A stretch of 7,587 nucleotides of DNA from Flavobacteriaceae bacterium (GTDB lineage Bacteria > Bacteroidota > Bacteroidia > Flavobacteriales > Flavobacteriaceae), in assembly GCA_018608735.1 (NCBI GenBank), contig JABAYZ010000148.1:1-7587 (forward strand). Reading direction: 5' to 3'. Positions 5,426 through 7,587 of the stretch are shown here, in pieces; position 1 is the stretch's first letter, and every line of letters starts with the position of its first letter. Made by a program: the position numbers and the translations under genes. The notes under the pieces are model-generated. The model was given only the letters and a program-made list of their open reading frames with translations, was not told the origin of the DNA and did no database searches.

Positions 5426-7587
5426 TTATGCCAAAATTGGCTTCATGGCCTCTAGCCCTTGACGAACAGAATCTATGTTTGAAAACGTCATTAATAACCG
5501 AAGCCCCATACGCATTTGTTTTTCTTTTACCGTACATGCTTTGGGGTGAGTCTGTACATACTGCAATACTTTTGAGAAATGAACGCTTTGATAAAAACGA
5601 CTGTCTTGATCACTGATGAAATAGCCCACTAATTTATGGTTTTTCATGACTACTTTTTCGAATCCTAAGGTTGTGGCTAACCACTTGATCCGCACACTAT
5701 CCAACAGATCCACAACTTGTGTTGGAAGTGCTCCAAATCGATCGATCAAATCCCGTTCAAACCGTTGTAATTCTTCTTCATTTTTCAAGGTGTTTAGTTG
5801 GGTGTAAAGACTTAAACGCTCTGTAATATTATTGACATAATCATCTGGAAACAGCAGTGAGAAATCGGAGTCAATAGTCACATCTCTTACAAATTCCTTG
5901 GTATTTATATCTTCATTATATAGTGACTTGAATTCTGTTTCTTTAAGTTCCTCGAGGGCTTCGTTCAGGATTTTTTGATAGGTTTCAAATCCAATATCGT
6001 TGATAAATCCACTTTGTTCACCACCCAGAAGATCGCCTGCCCCACGAATTTCTAAATCTTTCATGGCAATATTAAATCCACTACCAAGAGCGGTATATTG
6101 CTCAAGTGCAGAAATTCGTTTGCGCGCCTCATTGGTCATCGCATGGAAATCTGGGGTAATAAAATAACAAAAGGCTTTTTTGTTACTTCGTCCTACGCGC
6201 CCTCGCATTTGGTGTAAATCACTCAACCCAAAATTATTGGCATTATTTATAAAAATAGTATTAGCATTGGGGACATCCAAACCACTTTCGACGATAGTGG
6301 TACTGACCAAAACATCAAATTCTCCACTCATAAAATCTAGCATGAGTTGTTCTAGTTTTCGACCTTCCATTTGGCCGTGACCGACACGGATTTTGGCATC
6401 AGGAACTAAGCGTTGTAAAAGTCCTGCGACTTCTTTAATGTTTTCAATTCGATTATGAATGAAATAGACTTGTCCGGATCGTTGAATTTCATATTGAATG
6501 GCATCCCGAATGGTTTCTTCACTTAAACGTGTCACAATACTTTCTATAGGAAAACGGTTTGGTGGAGGAGTCGTTATCACTGATAAATCACGTGCAGCCA
6601 TCAAACTAAATTGAAGCGTTCGAGGAATGGGTGTCGCTGTGAGTGTAAGTACATCTACATTGTCTTTAAGGGTTTTGAGTTTTTCTTTGACTGCAACCCC
6701 AAATTTTTGTTCTTCATCTACAATTAGCAGTCCTAAATCTTTGAATTTAACCGATTTATTGACCAACTGATGTGTGCCAATAATGATGTCTAAACTCCCC
6801 GACTCTAACTGTTCTAGGGTCGCTTTACGCTGTTTGGCGGTTTTAAACCGATTGATATAATCTACCGCTACAGGAAAGTCTTTCAACCGTGCTTTAAAAG
6901 TCTTTGCATGCTGAAACGCCAGGATCGTTGTTGGCACCAAAACGGCGACTTGCTTGCCATTGTCAACGGCTTTGAAGGCCGCTCTTAGCGCAACTTCTGT
7001 TTTTCCAAATCCAACATCCCCACAAATCAAACGGTCCATAGGACGTTCGCTTTCCATATCGGATTTAATATCTGCAGTAGCCGTAATTTGATCGGGGGTA
7101 TCTTCAAAAACAAAAGAGGCCTCTAGTTCGAGTTGCATCGAACTATCCGGAGCATACCTAAACCCAGTTTCTAATTTACGTTTGGCATAGAGTGTTATGA
7201 GATTGAACGCAATTTCTTTAACCCTAGATTTGGTTTTTTGCTTCAATACTTTCCAGGCCTTGCTACCTAACTTATAAACTTTAGGTGGCTTGCCATCCTT
7301 ACCATTAAATTTGGTGATTTTATGAAGTGCATGAATACTCAAATACAAGATATCTCGTTCGCCATAAAATAATTTTATAGCTTCTTGTTTTTTACCCTCA
7401 ACATCAATTTTTTGTAGCCCTCCAAATTTCCCGATTCCATGATCAATATGAGTGATATAATCCCCGATTTCCAATTTTGTTAATTCTTGAAGGGTAATGG
7501 ATTGCTTTTTAGAAAATCCATTTTTGAGATGAAATTTATGATAGCGTTCAAAAATCTGATGATCGGTATAACACACAATTTTTTTAT
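5426..7587 (-). CDS. mfd: Transcription-repair coupling factor Mfd, C-terminal part (cut by window edge)
   Basis: Mfd is a cytoplasmic ATP-driven translocase that removes RNA polymerase stalled at DNA damage and recruits UvrA. The reading frame stays open to the right edge, so the start is outside the window; the GTG at 7574-7576 is an internal Val codon. Numbering from that Val, the RNA-polymerase-interacting CarD-like domain is at about 36-105 (GDYITHIDHGIGKF, YGERDILYLS). The RecG-like motor follows: DQ..A..DIKSDM near 162-173, Walker A GDVGFGKT at 186-193, DEEQ at 287-290, TATPIPRT at 313-320, TTIVESGLDVPNANT at 426-440, and QMRGRVGRS at 457-464. The translocation motif region (IRGAGDLLGGEQSG) is at 510-523 and the C-terminal regulatory domain runs from about 560 to the end. 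All motor motifs are intact. About 400 N-terminal residues (UvrB-like, UvrA-binding part) are missing because of the window limit, judged from the usual length of about 1,100. Confidence 0.97.
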   Translation of the reverse strand, partial: KKIVCYTDHQIFERYHKFHLKNGFSKKQSITLQELTKLEIGDYITHIDHGIGKFGGLQKIDVEGKKQEAIKLFYGERDILYLSIHALHKITKFNGKDGKPPKVYKLGSKAWKVLKQKTKSRVKEIAFNLITLYAKRKLETGFRYAPDSSMQLELEASFVFEDTPDQITATADIKSDMESERPMDRLICGDVGFGKTEVALRAAFKAVDNGKQVAVLVPTTILAFQHAKTFKARLKDFPVAVDYINRFKTAKQRKATLEQLESGSLDIIIGTHQLVNKSVKFKDLGLLIVDEEQKFGVAVKEKLKTLKDNVDVLTLTATPIPRTLQFSLMAARDLSVITTPPPNRFPIESIVTRLSEETIRDAIQYEIQRSGQVYFIHNRIENIKEVAGLLQRLVPDAKIRVGHGQMEGRKLEQLMLDFMSGEFDVLVSTTIVESGLDVPNANTIFINNANNFGLSDLHQMRGRVGRSNKKAFCYFITPDFHAMTNEARKRISALEQYTALGSGFNIAMKDLEIRGAGDLLGGEQSGFINDIGFETYQKILNEALEELKETEFKSLYNEDINTKEFVRDVTIDSDFSLLFPDDYVNNITERLSLYTQLNTLKNEEELQRFERDLIDRFGALPTQVVDLLDSVRIKWLATTLGFEKVVMKNHKLVGYFISDQDSRFYQSVHFSKVLQYVQTHPKACTVKEKQMRMGLRLLMTFSNIDSVRQGLEAMKPILA

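Noticed and set aside
7574..7576. GTG as the Mfd start
   Set aside because: The frame continues open to the window edge (Ile, Lys, Lys upstream) and Mfd needs about 400 more N-terminal residues.

Overview
This window looks like an ordinary housekeeping stretch of a Bacteroidota chromosome, most likely a Flavobacteriaceae member. The base composition is A+T-rich. Start codons lack Shine-Dalgarno sequences and sit behind A/T-rich leaders. Promoter-like elements match the Bacteroidota type (TTG around -33, TAnnTTTG around -7). The proteins read as typical flavobacterial versions of their families. The assignment rests on these features and not on any database search.

Layout from left to right. 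Positions 1-196 hold no gene but contain a cluster of short, hairpin-forming direct and inverted repeats that resemble dispersed intergenic repeats. Positions 197-2248 (minus) encode methionyl-tRNA synthetase (metG) with its C-terminal tRNA-binding domain. A 95-bp divergent intergenic region follows, with a candidate promoter facing each way. From 2344 to 4054 (plus) runs a tight three-gene cluster: an S66-family LD-carboxypeptidase with a possible lipoprotein-like N-terminal extension, a small antibiotic-biosynthesis-monooxygenase (ABM) fold protein, and a YraN/UPF0102 nuclease-like protein. The last of these converges on, and overlaps by 10 bp, a minus-strand gene (4045-5370) for an exported TlpA/thioredoxin-like protein with a CGHC active site. 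That gene has its own well-formed promoter in the 55 bp after mfd. From 5426 to the right edge (minus) lies the C-terminal two thirds of the transcription-repair coupling factor Mfd, cut by the window end.

The genes serve different basic tasks: tRNA charging, peptidoglycan recycling, transcription-coupled DNA repair, extracytoplasmic thiol chemistry and a poorly understood nuclease-like protein. Nothing shows that they work as one system. I see no mobile element, CRISPR array, toxin-antitoxin pair, phage gene or RNA gene, and no convincing evidence of a new biological system. The parts most worth a second look are the left-edge repeat cluster with two mutually exclusive hairpins, the N-terminus of the LD-carboxypeptidase, and the short-leader Bacteroidota promoters.
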